Source: an uncultured Francisellaceae bacterium (GTDB lineage Bacteria > Pseudomonadota > Gammaproteobacteria > UBA6186 > Azoamicaceae). Taken from it: a DNA stretch of 64,000 nt. Numbering within the stretch: position 1 is the stretch's first letter; the number at the start of each line of letters is the position of its first letter. Below, in pieces: positions 1 to 10,054 of this stretch. A program made the translations under genes and the position numbers. The notes under the pieces are model-generated. The model saw only the letters and a list, made by a program, of their open reading frames with translations. It had not been told where the DNA came from and did no database searches. Location: NCBI GenBank assembly GCA_945956915.1, contig CAMFJH010000005.1, positions 60,372 to 124,371 of the forward strand, written 5' to 3'.

Positions 1-2
1 CT

Positions 3-947
3 CAGACTGAGCATTTACAGCATATTCAAAACTTAAGATTACAAGCTCTTAACGCGCCTGGCGTTGCTAAAGACGTAGTCTGGCGTGCTGAACATGCTGC
101 AAAGCAATTAAAAAAGCTCGCACCCGAAAAACAAATAAGTGCCTATTATCAGCGAGTGCGTCGAGACGCTGTTAATGTTGCAGGGCAAGGACATTTATTC
201 ACACAGAATGTTGCAGCTTCAATAGTGAATGTTAAGGCATTAAAATTTAAGGATTATCATTTTTATCACACTAAAGCTGCACATACTCAAAAACAGTTTA
301 ATCAAACGATTAAAGGTAGAGAGCATAATTTTTTAAAGCGCGAAGTTGTCGATTTACTGAGTAATCAGCCAGGAGGACAATCTAAGTTAAAAGCTGAATT
401 TTCTGGATATAAAGAATACCGTAATAAAGCTTATCATACCCTCAAAAAAGGATTACAGCGAGCATGGAACACTTGTTTTATTTCTACAGCCAAGCCAGTA
501 TCTAATTTACCGAATGTCACCCCCTTAAAACGAATACAAAATGTGAATACTGTTTTACATAAAAGAAAGATAACAGAAGTTACTTTTACTTTAGGGAATG
601 ATAATCGGGCTAAGTTTTTAGGTAATGAGCAAAATCTTTTTAGAGCGGTGCAACACTGTGGTGATGCAGAATTGGTAAAAGCGCGTTATCGTTTAGTGGT
701 GCCTATGGTTGATAATAATCTTGAAGCGACTAAACAAAAGGCACGTGATATTTTAGCCTCTAACCAACAAGGTATTCAGCTTGATTGTGTCTTGATTAAT
801 GGTGAAAAATACGATCTTGAGTTAAAAAAGCTTGCAGAGCCTGCTTGGCCACCCACTGTTATCTATACAAAAGTACCTAAGGCATTTGAAACTTCTGATT
901 CGCTTGCACTTCCAAAACCCCCTAGCATACCACCTAAACCAGTCTAA
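3..947 (+). CDS. Unrecognised protein, 5'-truncated by the window edge; proline-rich C-terminus
   Basis: The frame is open from the first full codon of the window to a TAA at 945-947, giving at least 314 residues. The gene therefore begins upstream, and the internal GTG at 156 is not a convincing start. The visible protein is basic and mostly soluble-looking, rich in Lys, Gln and Asn, with no membrane segment and no motif I recognise. Its last residues form a proline-rich tail (PKPPSIPPKPV) of the kind that can bind SH3-like or WW-like domains. A long, low-similarity protein with such a tail in a host-associated bacterium could be a secreted effector, but this is inference. The next gene is convergent, with a REP-like palindrome between them. 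Confidence 0.7.
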   Translation, partial: QTEHLQHIQNLRLQALNAPGVAKDVVWRAEHAAKQLKKLAPEKQISAYYQRVRRDAVNVAGQGHLFTQNVAASIVNVKALKFKDYHFYHTKAAHTQKQFNQTIKGREHNFLKREVVDLLSNQPGGQSKLKAEFSGYKEYRNKAYHTLKKGLQRAWNTCFISTAKPVSNLPNVTPLKRIQNVNTVLHKRKITEVTFTLGNDNRAKFLGNEQNLFRAVQHCGDAELVKARYRLVVPMVDNNLEATKQKARDILASNQQGIQLDCVLINGEKYDLELKKLAEPAWPPTVIYTKVPKAFETSDSLALPKPPSIPPKPV

Positions 948-984
948 TTTGTTGGTTTCGTAGTGACTATTTTTAGAATTATGT

Positions 985-1031
985 CCTTCTCCCGTTTTTT
1001 TCGGGAGAAGGTGGCGGCAGCCGGATGAGGG
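985..1031. repeat. REP-like extragenic palindrome
   Basis: A 10-bp perfect stem (arms 985-994 and 1002-1011, CCTTCTCCCG paired with CGGGAGAAGG) encloses a loop of seven T. It is followed by GGTGGCGGCAGCCGGATGAG. The 'gggagaaggtg...ggatgaggg' wording resembles REP-type interspersed repeats of several gammaproteobacteria. It lies between two convergent genes. There is no T-run after the stem on the plus strand, so it is a poor classical terminator, although it could protect the 3' end of a transcript. No second copy was noticed in this window. Confidence 0.6.
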
Positions 1032-1038
1032 AAAATTC

Positions 1039-3006
1039 CTACTCTACTTCCTCAGGCATTTCGAAGAATTTAACTTTTGCTTTGCTTAAAATATCTTGCA
1101 CGTAGAGATCGTATTCTACTTGGTGGTTAAGGGCCGCGATTTTTTTCTGCAATGCTGCTTTGGTGCCTTTATCGAGTTTTTCCACATCGCCTTCGGTGAC
1201 TTTAGTGACGTTAAGGGCTACATAATCTCCATTGGGCAATTTAAAAGCACTGGCATTGACTTTGCCTGTTTTAGGATCAGGTGCTGATAATTTGAAGGCA
1301 TTGATAATGATAGCGGGATCAAGTTCTTGATTTTCGCGGGTGACATTATTACGCGTTACCCATTTTAATTGATGCTGTTCCATTAATTCAGCCAGTATTT
1401 TCTGGACTTCTTGGCTTTGTTCGGAAGCCGAGCTTTGTTTTAGATGGGATACTAAATTATCGGCGAGTTCTTTGGCTTTTTCGGAGGCTTGTTTAGTGCT
1501 TAAGAGCGTGCGTATCTTAGGCGAAGCTTCTTCTAAGCTTTGCTGCTTGGCTGCTTGATGATTATTAAGATGAATCATAACCAAATGGGTATCAGGGGCT
1601 TCAGAGCCTTCATTTAAGGCAAGTAATTCGCTATTTTTAGCATTTTGCAGCACCTGCCCACTAAAGGCTGCTTTTCGTATTTCTGGGTGCACAATAATAC
1701 CCACATCGGTATCTTTTTCGGCTTGTCTACCAAATAAGGCTGTAGTTTCAACGGTGAGCCCTAATGCATCTGCAATCGGTCTTAAATCTGCTGGATTATC
1801 GCGCATCAATTTTTGCCAGCGTTCTTTAGTACTTGCGAACAAGGCTTCTGCTTTGCTTTTACGATAATATTCGCTGGCTAAGGCTTTAGTATCTTCAAAA
1901 GAACGTTTTTCTGGATCTTTACGATCTATCAACTGAATAATATGATAGCCATAGTTTGTTTGAATAGGTCCGGCAATATCACCTGCTTTTTTAAGCCCAA
2001 ATACTGCTTCTTCAAATGGGGGCACCATGGTGCCTCTGCCAAACCATTTTAGATCACCACCTTCTTTAGCTGATTCTTGATCATCGGATTCTGTTTTAGC
2101 AAGGGTCGCAAAATCTTCGCCTGCTTTAATTTTTGCATAAATAGCTTCGGCTTTTTCTTTGGCATTTTGCGAGTCTTTGTGGAGGGCAGAGATTAAAATA
2201 TGCCGTGCATGCACTTGTTCAGGTTTGGCAAACAAAGCAGGATTTTGGTCATAGAATGTTTTTAAATCCTGATCATTTAGTGGAATTTGAGCCATTAACT
2301 TAGCAACGGATAATTCAATATAATCCAGGGCTACTTGTTCAGGAAATACAAATTGAGCACTGTGCTTATCATAGTATTCTTTAATTGCTTCAGGAGGGAT
2401 TAAATTGAATACGGTATTTAAGTATTGATTGGCAGGCAAAATGATATAGCCAATATTACGTGTTTGCGCTAATAATTGCACGGCTCGCTTTAACTCTTGG
2501 TTAATTTCCAAAGTGGATACACTTAAGCCCTCTGATAATTGATTCTTAAGCAAATCTTGTGAAAGGTCTTGAATATAGTCTATTTCTGTGGCGTATCCCA
2601 TACGAGATAAAATCGTTTTAAATTGTTCTTTAGAAAATTTACCATCCACCTCAAATTGGGGCACTTTCTTAATAGTATCCAATAGTTGTTCTTGACTGAT
2701 CCTAAACCCTTGAGATTGTAATCCCATGAGCAAGGCCAGTCTTTGGGATAAGGCAGCTATAATTTGAAATTTCAGGCTTTGTTCAGAACCTGCGGGCACA
2801 TCTTGTTCGTAGAGTACACGTTGATAAATATTTTCTACAGATCGCCAGGTGATGGGATGACCATCTACAATTGCGGCATCGGTGGAAGCACCTCGAGTGC
2901 TTCTAAAATAATCCCCTAGGCCGATAAAAGCAAATATGCCGCCTATAAGAATAATGACAACCCATGCAAAAAAACCTTGCGTCTTTTCCCTTAAGTTTTG
3001 TAGCAT
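1039..3006 (-). CDS. ppiD: Periplasmic folding chaperone / peptidyl-prolyl isomerase PpiD
   Basis: This is an inner-membrane-anchored periplasmic chaperone with a parvulin-type domain that assists proteins leaving the Sec translocon. The 655 residues begin with a short cytoplasmic stretch and one membrane anchor (about residues 12-32), then a SurA-like N-terminal region. One parvulin/PpiC domain lies around residues 260-365 (HARHILI..., [28 protein letters not shown]). A helical C-terminal region follows. E. coli PpiD is a little shorter (623). It lies downstream of hup and two tRNAs, matching the lon-hupB-ppiD order of gammaproteobacteria. The ATG at 3006 gives the expected N-in anchor. Confidence 0.93.
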   Translation of the reverse strand: MLQNLREKTQGFFAWVVIILIGGIFAFIGLGDYFRSTRGASTDAAIVDGHPITWRSVENIYQRVLYEQDVPAGSEQSLKFQIIAALSQRLALLMGLQSQGFRISQEQLLDTIKKVPQFEVDGKFSKEQFKTILSRMGYATEIDYIQDLSQDLLKNQLSEGLSVSTLEINQELKRAVQLLAQTRNIGYIILPANQYLNTVFNLIPPEAIKEYYDKHSAQFVFPEQVALDYIELSVAKLMAQIPLNDQDLKTFYDQNPALFAKPEQVHARHILISALHKDSQNAKEKAEAIYAKIKAGEDFATLAKTESDDQESAKEGGDLKWFGRGTMVPPFEEAVFGLKKAGDIAGPIQTNYGYHIIQLIDRKDPEKRSFEDTKALASEYYRKSKAEALFASTKERWQKLMRDNPADLRPIADALGLTVETTALFGRQAEKDTDVGIIVHPEIRKAAFSGQVLQNAKNSELLALNEGSEAPDTHLVMIHLNNHQAAKQQSLEEASPKIRTLLSTKQASEKAKELADNLVSHLKQSSASEQSQEVQKILAELMEQHQLKWVTRNNVTRENQELDPAIIINAFKLSAPDPKTGKVNASAFKLPNGDYVALNVTKVTEGDVEKLDKGTKAALQKKIAALNHQVEYDLYVQDILSKAKVKFFEMPEEVE

Positions 3007-3024
3007 ACGATCACTTTACGAAGT

Positions 3025-3101
3025 TGGCGGAGCGGACGGGACTCGAACCCGCGACCCCCGGCGTGACAGGCCGATATTCTAACCAACTGAACTACCGCTC
3101 C
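3025..3101 (-). tRNA. tRNA-Asp (GTC)
   Basis: The minus strand folds into a full cloverleaf of 77 nt: acceptor GGAGCGG paired with CCGCTCC, D-arm TAGTTCAGTTGGTTAGA, anticodon loop with GTC, T-arm with GGTTCGAGTCC, discriminator G, and encoded CCA (TGG at 3025-3027). It sits between ppiD and tRNA-Val and is probably cotranscribed with it. Confidence 0.97.
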
Positions 3102-3115
3102 GAATCTGCGATTAC

Positions 3116-3191
3116 TGGTGGGTACTGAGGGACTCGAACCCCCGACCCTCGCCTTGTAAGGGCGACGCTCTACCAACTGAGCTAAGTACCC
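3116..3191 (-). tRNA. tRNA-Val (TAC)
   Basis: A 76-nt cloverleaf on the minus strand: acceptor GGGTACT with its complement, D-arm TAGCTCAGTTGGTAGAG, anticodon stem-loop GCCCTTACAAGGC giving TAC, T-arm GGGGGTTCGAGTCC, discriminator A, and encoded CCA (TGG at 3116-3118). It lies 13 nt downstream of the hup stop. A second valine tRNA (GAC) is at 48473. Confidence 0.97.
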
Positions 3192-3204
3192 AATAAGACA
3201 CCCA

Positions 3205-3516
3205 TTATACGGATTCTGTGGCATCCGTCAAGGGTGATTTCAAACTATTTACAGCGTCTTTCAAACCTTTACCCACTTTAAAAGTTACAACATTGCTTTC
3301 GGGTATGTGTAAGACATCACCTGTCTTAGGATTACGGCCTGTACGTGCAGCACGGCGTTTAACCGATAATGTGGCAAAACCCACCAATGCAACATCTTCA
3401 CCTTGCGCTAAAGCATCTGTAATACTCGCTAATACGGCATCCACTGCACGTCCAGCAACATTTTTTGGCAATGCAACCGCTTCGGCAACAGAGTCAACCA
3501 ACTGAGTCTTATTCAC
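3205..3516 (-). CDS. hup: DNA-binding protein HU
   Basis: This is a small histone-like protein that binds and bends DNA as a dimer. The 103 residues match the HU/IHF fold: N-terminal helices from MNKTQLVDSVAEA, GFATLSVKRRAARTGRNPKTG as the start of the DNA-binding arm, and the C-terminal FKVGKGLKDAVN. HU is normally about 90 residues; a short tail (SPLTDATESV) is added here. The start is GTG at 3516 with an AGGGGA ribosome-binding site five bases upstream. A good sigma70 promoter lies just upstream, so it can be transcribed apart from lon. Position after lon suggests the hupB type, but HU-alpha and HU-beta cannot be told apart by eye. Confidence 0.95.
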   Translation of the reverse strand: MNKTQLVDSVAEAVALPKNVAGRAVDAVLASITDALAQGEDVALVGFATLSVKRRAARTGRNPKTGDVLHIPESNVVTFKVGKGLKDAVNSLKSPLTDATESV

Positions 3517-3585
3517 AACTATCCCCTATAAAAAAATCCACAAAAATTTCTTGAAAAGTCCTGCACTCATCACACAGAATCCAGA

Positions 3586-3614
3586 TTTATAACAGAGAAA
3601 AATCTGCTCGTCAA
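3586..3614 (-). promoter_or_regulatory. Predicted sigma70 promoter of hup
   Basis: Read on the minus strand, TTGACG (3609-3614) and TATAAA (3586-3591) are separated by exactly 17 bases; each matches five of six consensus bases. It lies in the lon-hup gap about 70 bases before the hup start and points toward hup and the two tRNAs. Confidence 0.65.
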
Positions 3615-3616
3615 GG

Positions 3617-6145
3617 TTATTTTTTTCTACGTTCAACTAACTTTTTAGGTATGTCCAAAGCTTTGGCTTCAAGCGAGGCATCAGGCAAAGGCAATCGCGT
3701 TAAAGCAATGGCTAAAACTTCATCAATCCAACGCACAGGATGAATATTCATGCCTTCATAAACGGTTTTAGGAATTTCTTTTAATTCTCTTTCATTCTCG
3801 TCCGGTATAATCACATCCACAATACCTGCTCTTCTGGCTGCTAATAATTTTTCTTTTAAACCACCAATGGGTAATACTTGACCTCTTAAAGTAATTTCGC
3901 CTGTCATCGCCACATCTTTGTGCACAGGAATTCCCGTTAACATCGAGACTAAAGCTGTGACCATCCCAACACCAGCACTTGGACCATCCTTTGGAATAGC
4001 CCCTTCTGGCACATGCACATGAATATCTTGTTTCTCATAAAAATCTAAGGGAATACCCAGCGCTTGTGCTCGTGAGCGCACCACCGTAACCGCAGCTTGG
4101 ATAGATTCTTGCATCACCTCACCCAATTTACCCGTGGTAGTCACATTTCCTTTACCGGGTACGGCTACAGCCTCTATCGTTAAAATATCTCCCCCCACTT
4201 CTGTCCAGGCAAGTCCCGTGACTTGCCCTATTTGATCATAATTTTCAGCTTGACCAAATCTAAAGCGTCTGACCCCTAAATACTGCTCCAAATCTTCAGG
4301 ACCTAATAGGACAGGAGCTAAAACTTCACCTTCTGCTTTGGGATGGGATAAACATTTTTTAACAATTTTTCTACATAATTTGGAAAGCTCTCGCTCTAGA
4401 TTACGCACACCCGCCTCACGCGTATAATACCGAATAATATCGCGTATCGCAGCTTCTGATAAACTAAATTCTTCTGGTGCAACACCATTATTTTCCATTT
4501 GTTTAGGAATAAGATAATGCGTGGCAATATTTAATTTTTCATCCTCGGTATACCCTGAAAGTCTAATCACTTCCATTCTATCCAATAAGGGAGGAGGTAT
4601 ATCTAAAGTATTGGCAGTGGCTACAAATAGCACATCCGACAAATCATAATCCACTTCTAAATAATGATCGTTAAATGTTTTATTTTGCTCAGGATCTAAT
4701 ACCTCTAACAAAGCTGAGGCCGGATCTCCTCTAAAATCCATCGCCATTTTGTCGATTTCATCTAGTAGAAATAAAGGATTATTCACTTCTGCCTTAGATA
4801 ATTTTTGAATGATTTTTCCAGGTAAAGCCCCTATATAGGTTCTTCGATGCCCTCTGATTTCCGCTTCATCACGCACCCCCCCTAATGACATACGAACAAA
4901 TTTTCGTTGTGTAGCACGTGCGATAGACTGGCCTAAAGAGGTTTTACCCACTCCCGGTGGCCCAACCAAACATAAAATCGGTCCTTTTAACTTTCGAACA
5001 CGTTGTTGTACGGCTAGATATTCTAAGATACGTTCTTTAACTTTTTCCAAACCATAATGATCTTGATTCAAAATAGTTTCTGCTAAATTTAAATCATTTT
5101 GAATATCACTGTGTTTTTCCCAAGGCACTTTGATCATACAGTCAATATAATTTCTAGAGACCGTGGCTTCAGCAGACATGGGTGGCATTAATTTTAATTT
5201 ATTCACCTCTGTCATCACTTTTTCTTTTGCCTCTGGCGGCATACCCGTTTTTTCAATTTTATCAATTAAGGCTTCCGTTTCTGACTTTAATTCGCCCGAA
5301 TCAGATTCCCCTAAATCGCCCAATTCCTTTTGAATGGCTTTCATTTTTTCATTGAGCAAATATCGACGCTGAGTATCTTCAATTTGACGTTTAACCGTCC
5401 CAGAAAGTTTTTGTTCTACTTCTAGTAAATTTAATTCTTCTTCTACCAGTTTATGCAATGCATCAATACGTGCTTTAAAATCAACGGTTTCTAAAATAGA
5501 CTGCTTAGCTGCGATACTAAAGGGCATATGCGCTGCAATCGTATCAATTAATCGTACAGGCTCGTGAATTCCAGCAAGCGATAATACCATCTCTACCGGT
5601 ATTTTTTTGTTCAATTGTACATATTGTTCAAATAAGGCAACCAGCGATCTGAGTTTAAACTCAAGTGCTTGATCTTCTATAACCTCAGTCACCACAGGCT
5701 CTACTTCTGCTTGTAAGAAAAGACTTTCTTTCGGTTTTTCACTTGATTTTTCTGGCGGTTTAGTTGCTTTGGAAATTTCTTGTTGATCTTCTGCAACTAT
5801 CTCTCCAGCTTCTGCTTCTATCAAATCTAATAAGGGTTCTGCTTCTAATTCTTTTTCGACAAATAATTTACCTTGACCGCGCTCTAATCCCTCAACCAAT
5901 ACTTTTAATGTTCCATCCGGTAATTTAAGTAATTGCAAAACCGTACAAATGGTTCCTAAAGAATAGAGATCTTCGACAAGGGGGTTATCTTGGGCAGGTT
6001 TTTTTTGAGCGGTTAGAAAAATTTTTTGATTTTCAGCATTAGCAGCTTCCAAAGCATTAACGGATTTCTCTCTACCCACAAACAATGGGATCACCATTTT
6101 GGGAAATATCACCACATCCCTTAAAGGTAGTACTGGTATAATCAT
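3617..6145 (-). CDS. lon: ATP-dependent protease Lon, with an extended acidic linker
   Basis: Cytoplasmic hexameric AAA+ serine protease that degrades misfolded and regulatory proteins. Order of parts in the 842 residues: N-terminal substrate-binding domain (starts [17 protein letters not shown]), coiled coil, AAA+ module with Walker A GPPGVGKT near residue 400, sensor segments, then the protease domain. The catalytic dyad is Ser723 in PKDGPSAG and Lys766 in GGLKEK. The protein is about 58 residues longer than E. coli Lon (784). The excess is mainly a low-complexity Glu/Lys/Pro stretch at about residues 110-157, inside the N-domain. The start is only 3 bases after the clpX stop, so the two are one transcript with clpP and tig. 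Confidence 0.97.
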   Translation of the reverse strand: MIIPVLPLRDVVIFPKMVIPLFVGREKSVNALEAANAENQKIFLTAQKKPAQDNPLVEDLYSLGTICTVLQLLKLPDGTLKVLVEGLERGQGKLFVEKELEAEPLLDLIEAEAGEIVAEDQQEISKATKPPEKSSEKPKESLFLQAEVEPVVTEVIEDQALEFKLRSLVALFEQYVQLNKKIPVEMVLSLAGIHEPVRLIDTIAAHMPFSIAAKQSILETVDFKARIDALHKLVEEELNLLEVEQKLSGTVKRQIEDTQRRYLLNEKMKAIQKELGDLGESDSGELKSETEALIDKIEKTGMPPEAKEKVMTEVNKLKLMPPMSAEATVSRNYIDCMIKVPWEKHSDIQNDLNLAETILNQDHYGLEKVKERILEYLAVQQRVRKLKGPILCLVGPPGVGKTSLGQSIARATQRKFVRMSLGGVRDEAEIRGHRRTYIGALPGKIIQKLSKAEVNNPLFLLDEIDKMAMDFRGDPASALLEVLDPEQNKTFNDHYLEVDYDLSDVLFVATANTLDIPPPLLDRMEVIRLSGYTEDEKLNIATHYLIPKQMENNGVAPEEFSLSEAAIRDIIRYYTREAGVRNLERELSKLCRKIVKKCLSHPKAEGEVLAPVLLGPEDLEQYLGVRRFRFGQAENYDQIGQVTGLAWTEVGGDILTIEAVAVPGKGNVTTTGKLGEVMQESIQAAVTVVRSRAQALGIPLDFYEKQDIHVHVPEGAIPKDGPSAGVGMVTALVSMLTGIPVHKDVAMTGEITLRGQVLPIGGLKEKLLAARRAGIVDVIIPDENERELKEIPKTVYEGMNIHPVRWIDEVLAIALTRLPLPDASLEAKALDIPKKLVERRKK

Positions 6146-6148
6146 AAA

Positions 6149-7489
6149 TTAAGCTTCGCCACGTTTTTGAATTTTATCAATTTTTTCCGTTTTAGTGGTT
6201 TTTTTACGAGCTAGAGCTTCTTGAGACTCTTCGGGCGTTTCAAAAATCAATAAAGGCTCTGCTTCCCCATTGACTACAGATTCATCAATCACCACTTTTG
6301 TAACTTCTTTAAGCGAAGGTAACTCGTACATCGTATCCAATAACACTTGCTCTAAAATAGATCGCAAACCTCTAGCACCGGTTTTTCTTTCCATCGCTTT
6401 TTTAGCAATGCTCCTTAAAGCAGATTCTTTGAACTCTATATCAGCACCTTCCATTTCAAATAATTTACTGTATTGCTTGGTTAGGGCATTTTTGGGTTCT
6501 GTTAAGATGCTTATCAAGGCATTTTCATCTAATTCTTCTAAAGTCGCCAACACCGGTAATCGACCTATAAATTCAGGTATTAACCCATACTTAATTAAAT
6601 CTTCAGGTTCAACTTGTCTAATCGTTTCAGAAATTGTTTTTTTATCATCTTTGCTGGTAATTTCTGCAGAGAAACCAATACCACTGCCTTCTGAACGTTG
6701 ACGAATTACTTTTTCTAGTCCAGAAAAAGCACCCCCACAAATAAATAAAATACCCGAAGTATCCACTTGTAAAAATTCTTGTTGCGGATGTTTGCGTCCA
6801 CCTTGAGGTGGAATAGAAGCGATTGTACCTTCTATTAATTTTAAAAGCGCCTGTTGTACGCCTTCACCCGACACATCACGCGTGATAGAGGGATTTTCTG
6901 ATTTTCGAGAAATTTTATCAATTTCATCGATATACACAATGCCAGTTTGTGCTTTTGCCACATCATAGTCACATTTTTGTAGTAATTTTTGAATGATGTT
7001 TTCAACATCTTCACCCACATAACCGGCTTCGGTTAAGGTGGTTGCATCAGCAATGGTAAAAGGCACATCCAATAAGCGTGCCAGGGTCTCTGCTAACAAG
7101 GTTTTTCCACTGCCGGTTGGGCCAATCAATAAAATATTACTTTTGCCCAGCTCTATATTGTCATCTTCTTTAGCCGAGAGCTTAGAACGCAACCCTTTGT
7201 AATGATTGTGTACTGCCACAGATAATATCTTTTTGGCACGCTTTTGCCCAATCACATACTGATCAAGAATACGGTTAATTTCACGCGGTGTGGGCAATTG
7301 GGAACCGACTTCTGAAACACCTTGCTCTTCTTCCAACTCATCTCGGATAATGTCATTGCACAAGGTGACACATTCATCACAGATAAACACTGAGGGGCCT
7401 GCAATGAGTTTTTTAACTTCATGCTGGCTTTTGCCGCAAAAAGAACAATACATTAAAGCCGTATTGTCTTGTCTACTGTTATCGCCCAT
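6149..7489 (-). CDS. clpX: ATP-dependent Clp protease ATP-binding subunit ClpX
   Basis: AAA+ unfoldase that feeds tagged proteins to ClpP. The 446 residues show the N-terminal zinc-binding domain with four cysteines (C15, C18, C37, C40), then the AAA+ module with Walker A GPTGSGKT, Walker [10 protein letters not shown], and the GFSAEITS and EFIGRLPV segments of the large domain. The C-terminal tail after residue about 420 is Lys/Thr-rich. It sits between clpP and lon, as in most gammaproteobacteria. Confidence 0.98.
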   Translation of the reverse strand: MGDNSRQDNTALMYCSFCGKSQHEVKKLIAGPSVFICDECVTLCNDIIRDELEEEQGVSEVGSQLPTPREINRILDQYVIGQKRAKKILSVAVHNHYKGLRSKLSAKEDDNIELGKSNILLIGPTGSGKTLLAETLARLLDVPFTIADATTLTEAGYVGEDVENIIQKLLQKCDYDVAKAQTGIVYIDEIDKISRKSENPSITRDVSGEGVQQALLKLIEGTIASIPPQGGRKHPQQEFLQVDTSGILFICGGAFSGLEKVIRQRSEGSGIGFSAEITSKDDKKTISETIRQVEPEDLIKYGLIPEFIGRLPVLATLEELDENALISILTEPKNALTKQYSKLFEMEGADIEFKESALRSIAKKAMERKTGARGLRSILEQVLLDTMYELPSLKEVTKVVIDESVVNGEAEPLLIFETPEESQEALARKKTTKTEKIDKIQKRGEA

Positions 7490-7541
7490 GTGATATTACC
7501 TCGTTTTTTAAACACATTACAGATCAGATAGGGTCAAATCT

Positions 7542-8159
7542 TTATTTTTCAAGATCCATAAGACCACGGTGTGTCATCACTGAATCTATCAAGCCATACT
7601 CTACCGCAGCTGCTCCACTCATAAAATTATCCCGATCCGTGTCTTTTTCAATTCGGCTTAAAGGTTGTCCTGTATGGTAAGCCAGTATTTTATTCATGTT
7701 GCCACGTATTTTTAATATTTGATTACTGTGAATCAAGATATCAGAGGTTTGTCCTTGATAGCCCCCTAAAGGTTGATGAATCATCATTTCTGCATTAGGT
7801 AAACAATGACGTTTGCCCTTAGCACCCCCTGCTAGCAATAAAGCCCCCATGCTACAGGCTTGGCCAATACACAAAGTACTCACTGCAGGCTTAATAAATT
7901 GCATGGTATCGTAAATAGCCATACCTGCCGTGACAGATCCCCCAGGAGAATTAATATAAAGAAAAATATCCTTATCTGGGTTTTCGGATTCTAAGAATAA
8001 CATTTGCGCAACAATCAAATTAGCCATGTAGTCTTCTACTTGGCCAACCACAAAAATAACCCGTTCTTTAAGTAACCTAGAATAAATATCATAAGCTCTT
8101 TCACCACGCGCTGACTGCTCAATTACCATAGGTACTAGACCTATTCCTTGTATGCCCAT
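7542..8159 (-). CDS. clpP: ATP-dependent Clp protease proteolytic subunit ClpP
   Basis: Tetradecameric serine peptidase that partners ClpX. All catalytic residues are present in the 205 residues: Ser103 in [11 protein letters not shown], His128 in MMIHQPLGG, and Asp177 in DTDRDNFMS. The oxyanion segment SPGGSVTAG is at 71-79. The length matches E. coli ClpP (207). It starts 10 bases after the tig stop, with GGAG just upstream of the ATG, so it is cotranscribed with tig and clpX. Confidence 0.98.
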   Translation of the reverse strand: MGIQGIGLVPMVIEQSARGERAYDIYSRLLKERVIFVVGQVEDYMANLIVAQMLFLESENPDKDIFLYINSPGGSVTAGMAIYDTMQFIKPAVSTLCIGQACSMGALLLAGGAKGKRHCLPNAEMMIHQPLGGYQGQTSDILIHSNQILKIRGNMNKILAYHTGQPLSRIEKDTDRDNFMSGAAAVEYGLIDSVMTHRGLMDLEK

Positions 8160-8169
8160 TTGAGATCTC

Positions 8170-9162
8170 CTAATTCAATAATGAATCCACAGTGTCCAAC
8201 TTCTCATTGACTTTTACCTGGCTTAATACAAAATCAATCGCTTGATCAGCTAGCACTACATTTTGAAGCTCCCGTACAATGCCTCTTAGATGTTCTACTG
8301 GGTAATATTTTAATAAATCTGTGATTTTTGTTTGAAAACGTTGCTGATCCAGATTAATTTTTTCTTGTGCGATGACTTGTTTTAATATTAATCCTAAGGC
8401 AACTCGTTTTTGAGCTTCCTCTTCTAAGCCTTCATGATGACATTCGCCTTTAGCTTCATCACCTTCTTGATGATGATGTTGTTGATGCAAATTATGCACT
8501 TCTGTTTCCAAAAGCGCTTTAGGCAGTTCTAAAGGAATTGCTTTGATTAAGAGATCAATCACCGCTTCACGTAAACGGTTATCAATCGCATAATTTACCG
8601 AGTTTTCTACTAACTCATGGATTTTTTTGTCAATCGCTTCTTTATCTGCTGATTCTGCACCAATTTGTTCAGCAAATTTTTGATCCAGCTCAGGAAGCAC
8701 ACCTTCTGAAGTTGCCAATTGCTTACGTATTTTCTCTAAAGCATTCTCTACATCCTGGTCTTTAATTTCAGCTTTAGATTTTTCCACGGTTAGGCTGCTA
8801 AAATCGGGTAACTTCACTTCTGGAAAGACTTCGAAAGTTGCTTCATAGGACAAATCTTTCCCAGGTTCTGCCTTGATATTGACTATTTCAGGCTGTGTTG
8901 CAGGCTCTAGCTTCTCTTCAGCTTCAATAGCTTTTAGCAAGGTTTTTTCGACCACTGAAGAAAGCGCATTTTGATGTGCCTGTGCACCCACTTGTTGCTT
9001 AATTAATTTTTGAGGGGCTTTACCTTCTCTAAAGCCTGGCAAACGAACTGAGTGTGCCAGTTTTTTTTCTTGTTTCAGTATTTCTTGTTCTATCTCTTTG
9101 GCCGGCACGACTACCGTTAAACGACGACCTAAAGTACTGGTAATTTCTACAGAACTCTGCAT
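8170..9162 (-). CDS. tig: Trigger factor lacking the PPIase domain
   Basis: Ribosome-bound chaperone that meets nascent chains at the exit tunnel. The 330 residues hold the N-terminal ribosome-binding domain, with the signature GFREGKAP at 43-50, and the helical C-terminal chaperone domain. The central FKBP-type PPIase domain of about 100 residues, which E. coli trigger factor (432 residues) carries, is absent. The sequence passes from KIRKQLAT (about 144-151) directly to [13 protein letters not shown], the start of the C-domain. A histidine-rich insert (about residues 223-243, [10 protein letters not shown]...CHH) is also unusual. The reading frame is continuous, so this is a domain loss and not a frameshift. 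It heads the tig-clpP-clpX-lon block. Confidence 0.95.
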   Translation of the reverse strand: MQSSVEITSTLGRRLTVVVPAKEIEQEILKQEKKLAHSVRLPGFREGKAPQKLIKQQVGAQAHQNALSSVVEKTLLKAIEAEEKLEPATQPEIVNIKAEPGKDLSYEATFEVFPEVKLPDFSSLTVEKSKAEIKDQDVENALEKIRKQLATSEGVLPELDQKFAEQIGAESADKEAIDKKIHELVENSVNYAIDNRLREAVIDLLIKAIPLELPKALLETEVHNLHQQHHHQEGDEAKGECHHEGLEEEAQKRVALGLILKQVIAQEKINLDQQRFQTKITDLLKYYPVEHLRGIVRELQNVVLADQAIDFVLSQVKVNEKLDTVDSLLN

Positions 9163-9194
9163 TGCAACCTCTCAACAATTTAATCAATTAAATA

Positions 9195-9279
9195 TGGTGC
9201 GAAAGGAGAGACTCGAACTCTCACGGGTTTCCCCACTGGTACCTAAAACCAGGGCGTCTACCAATTCCGCCACTTTCGC
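9195..9279 (-). tRNA. tRNA-Leu (TAG)
   Basis: An 85-nt class II tRNA on the minus strand: acceptor GCGAAAG, D-arm TGGCGGAATTGGTAGACGC, anticodon stem-loop CTGGTTTTAGGTACCAG with TAG, a long variable arm, T-arm AGTTCGAGTCT, discriminator A and encoded CCA. It is the last tRNA of the cluster, 32 bases before tig. Confidence 0.96.
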
Positions 9280-9305
9280 TTTTAGCTTACAACTTTCAAA
9301 TTTGA

Positions 9306-9378
<73 letters not shown>

Positions 9379-9387
9379 AAACTTAAA

Positions 9388-9464
9388 TGGGGTGAACGAC
9401 GGGGCTCGAACCCGCGACAACCGGAATCACAATCCGGGACTCTACCAGCTGAGCTACGTCCACC
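9388..9464 (-). tRNA. tRNA-His (GTG)
   Basis: A 77-nt cloverleaf on the minus strand, counting the extra 5' G (position -1) that pairs with discriminator C73 and marks tRNA-His. The anticodon loop of GGATTGTGATTCC gives GTG. CCA is encoded (TGG at 9388-9390). Confidence 0.97.
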
Positions 9465-9485
9465 ATTGGGCTGTGTAACAAATCG

Positions 9486-9562
<77 letters not shown>

Positions 9563-9567
9563 AAAGT

Positions 9568-9644
<77 letters not shown>

Positions 9645-9677
9645 ACGGATCTGCCTACAACACAACAACGAGTTCAA

Positions 9678-9706
9678 ATAGTACCTGCATACCTTATATA
9701 CGTCAA
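9678..9706 (-). promoter_or_regulatory. Predicted sigma70 promoter of the tRNA cluster
   Basis: On the minus strand, TTGACG (9701-9706) and TACTAT (9678-9683) are spaced by 17 bases, about 30 bases before the 5' end of tRNA-Pro. It probably drives the five tRNAs and may read on into tig, since no terminator was seen between them. Confidence 0.65.
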
Positions 9707-10054
9707 GTAAGAGGCAAAAAAATTTTCACTCATTATTACTTAAGCTAACATCCTTGATAGAAATTAATTATGCCTCAAGAGTCTTTATAAAATCAAATAC
9801 TAGGGCTACAACCCTCAAAAAAAGTTAGTTTAACAATTAACTAATTTTCTGATAATCAATTTTTGAGCAAGAATCACACTTAAAAAAATAAGATTGTTTT
9901 CTCTTCGGATTCAAAAATTTTATCCCATAAATTTTTACCATATTTATGGTTTTTTTAAAAAAAGCAATATGAACAAAGCATCAGTCCGACTACTGCCCGG
10001 CTTTAAAATATTTTAAATGCAAGCGATTTTAAATTAGTGTATCTTATGTAAATA
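9707..10054. other. AT-rich intergenic region without a recognisable gene
   Basis: About 350 bases upstream of the tRNA promoter and downstream of the DUF29 gene. I see no convincing open frame with a ribosome-binding site and no recognisable structural RNA. It holds short weak hairpins (for example GTTAGTT...AACTAA near 9825-9845). A stem (9925-9931 with 9943-9949, CCATAAA/TTTATGG) is followed by seven T at 9950-9956 on the plus strand. That stem looks like a weak rho-independent terminator, yet no plus-strand gene precedes it, so an unannotated small RNA is possible but unproven. Confidence 0.4.

Noticed and set aside
2991..3224. Open frame across the Asp and Val tRNAs
   Set aside because: It coincides exactly with two tRNA genes in full cloverleaf form; the translation is an artefact.
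8170..9162. tig as a truncated pseudogene
   Set aside because: The start, stop and both outer domains are intact and in frame; only the internal PPIase domain is gone.
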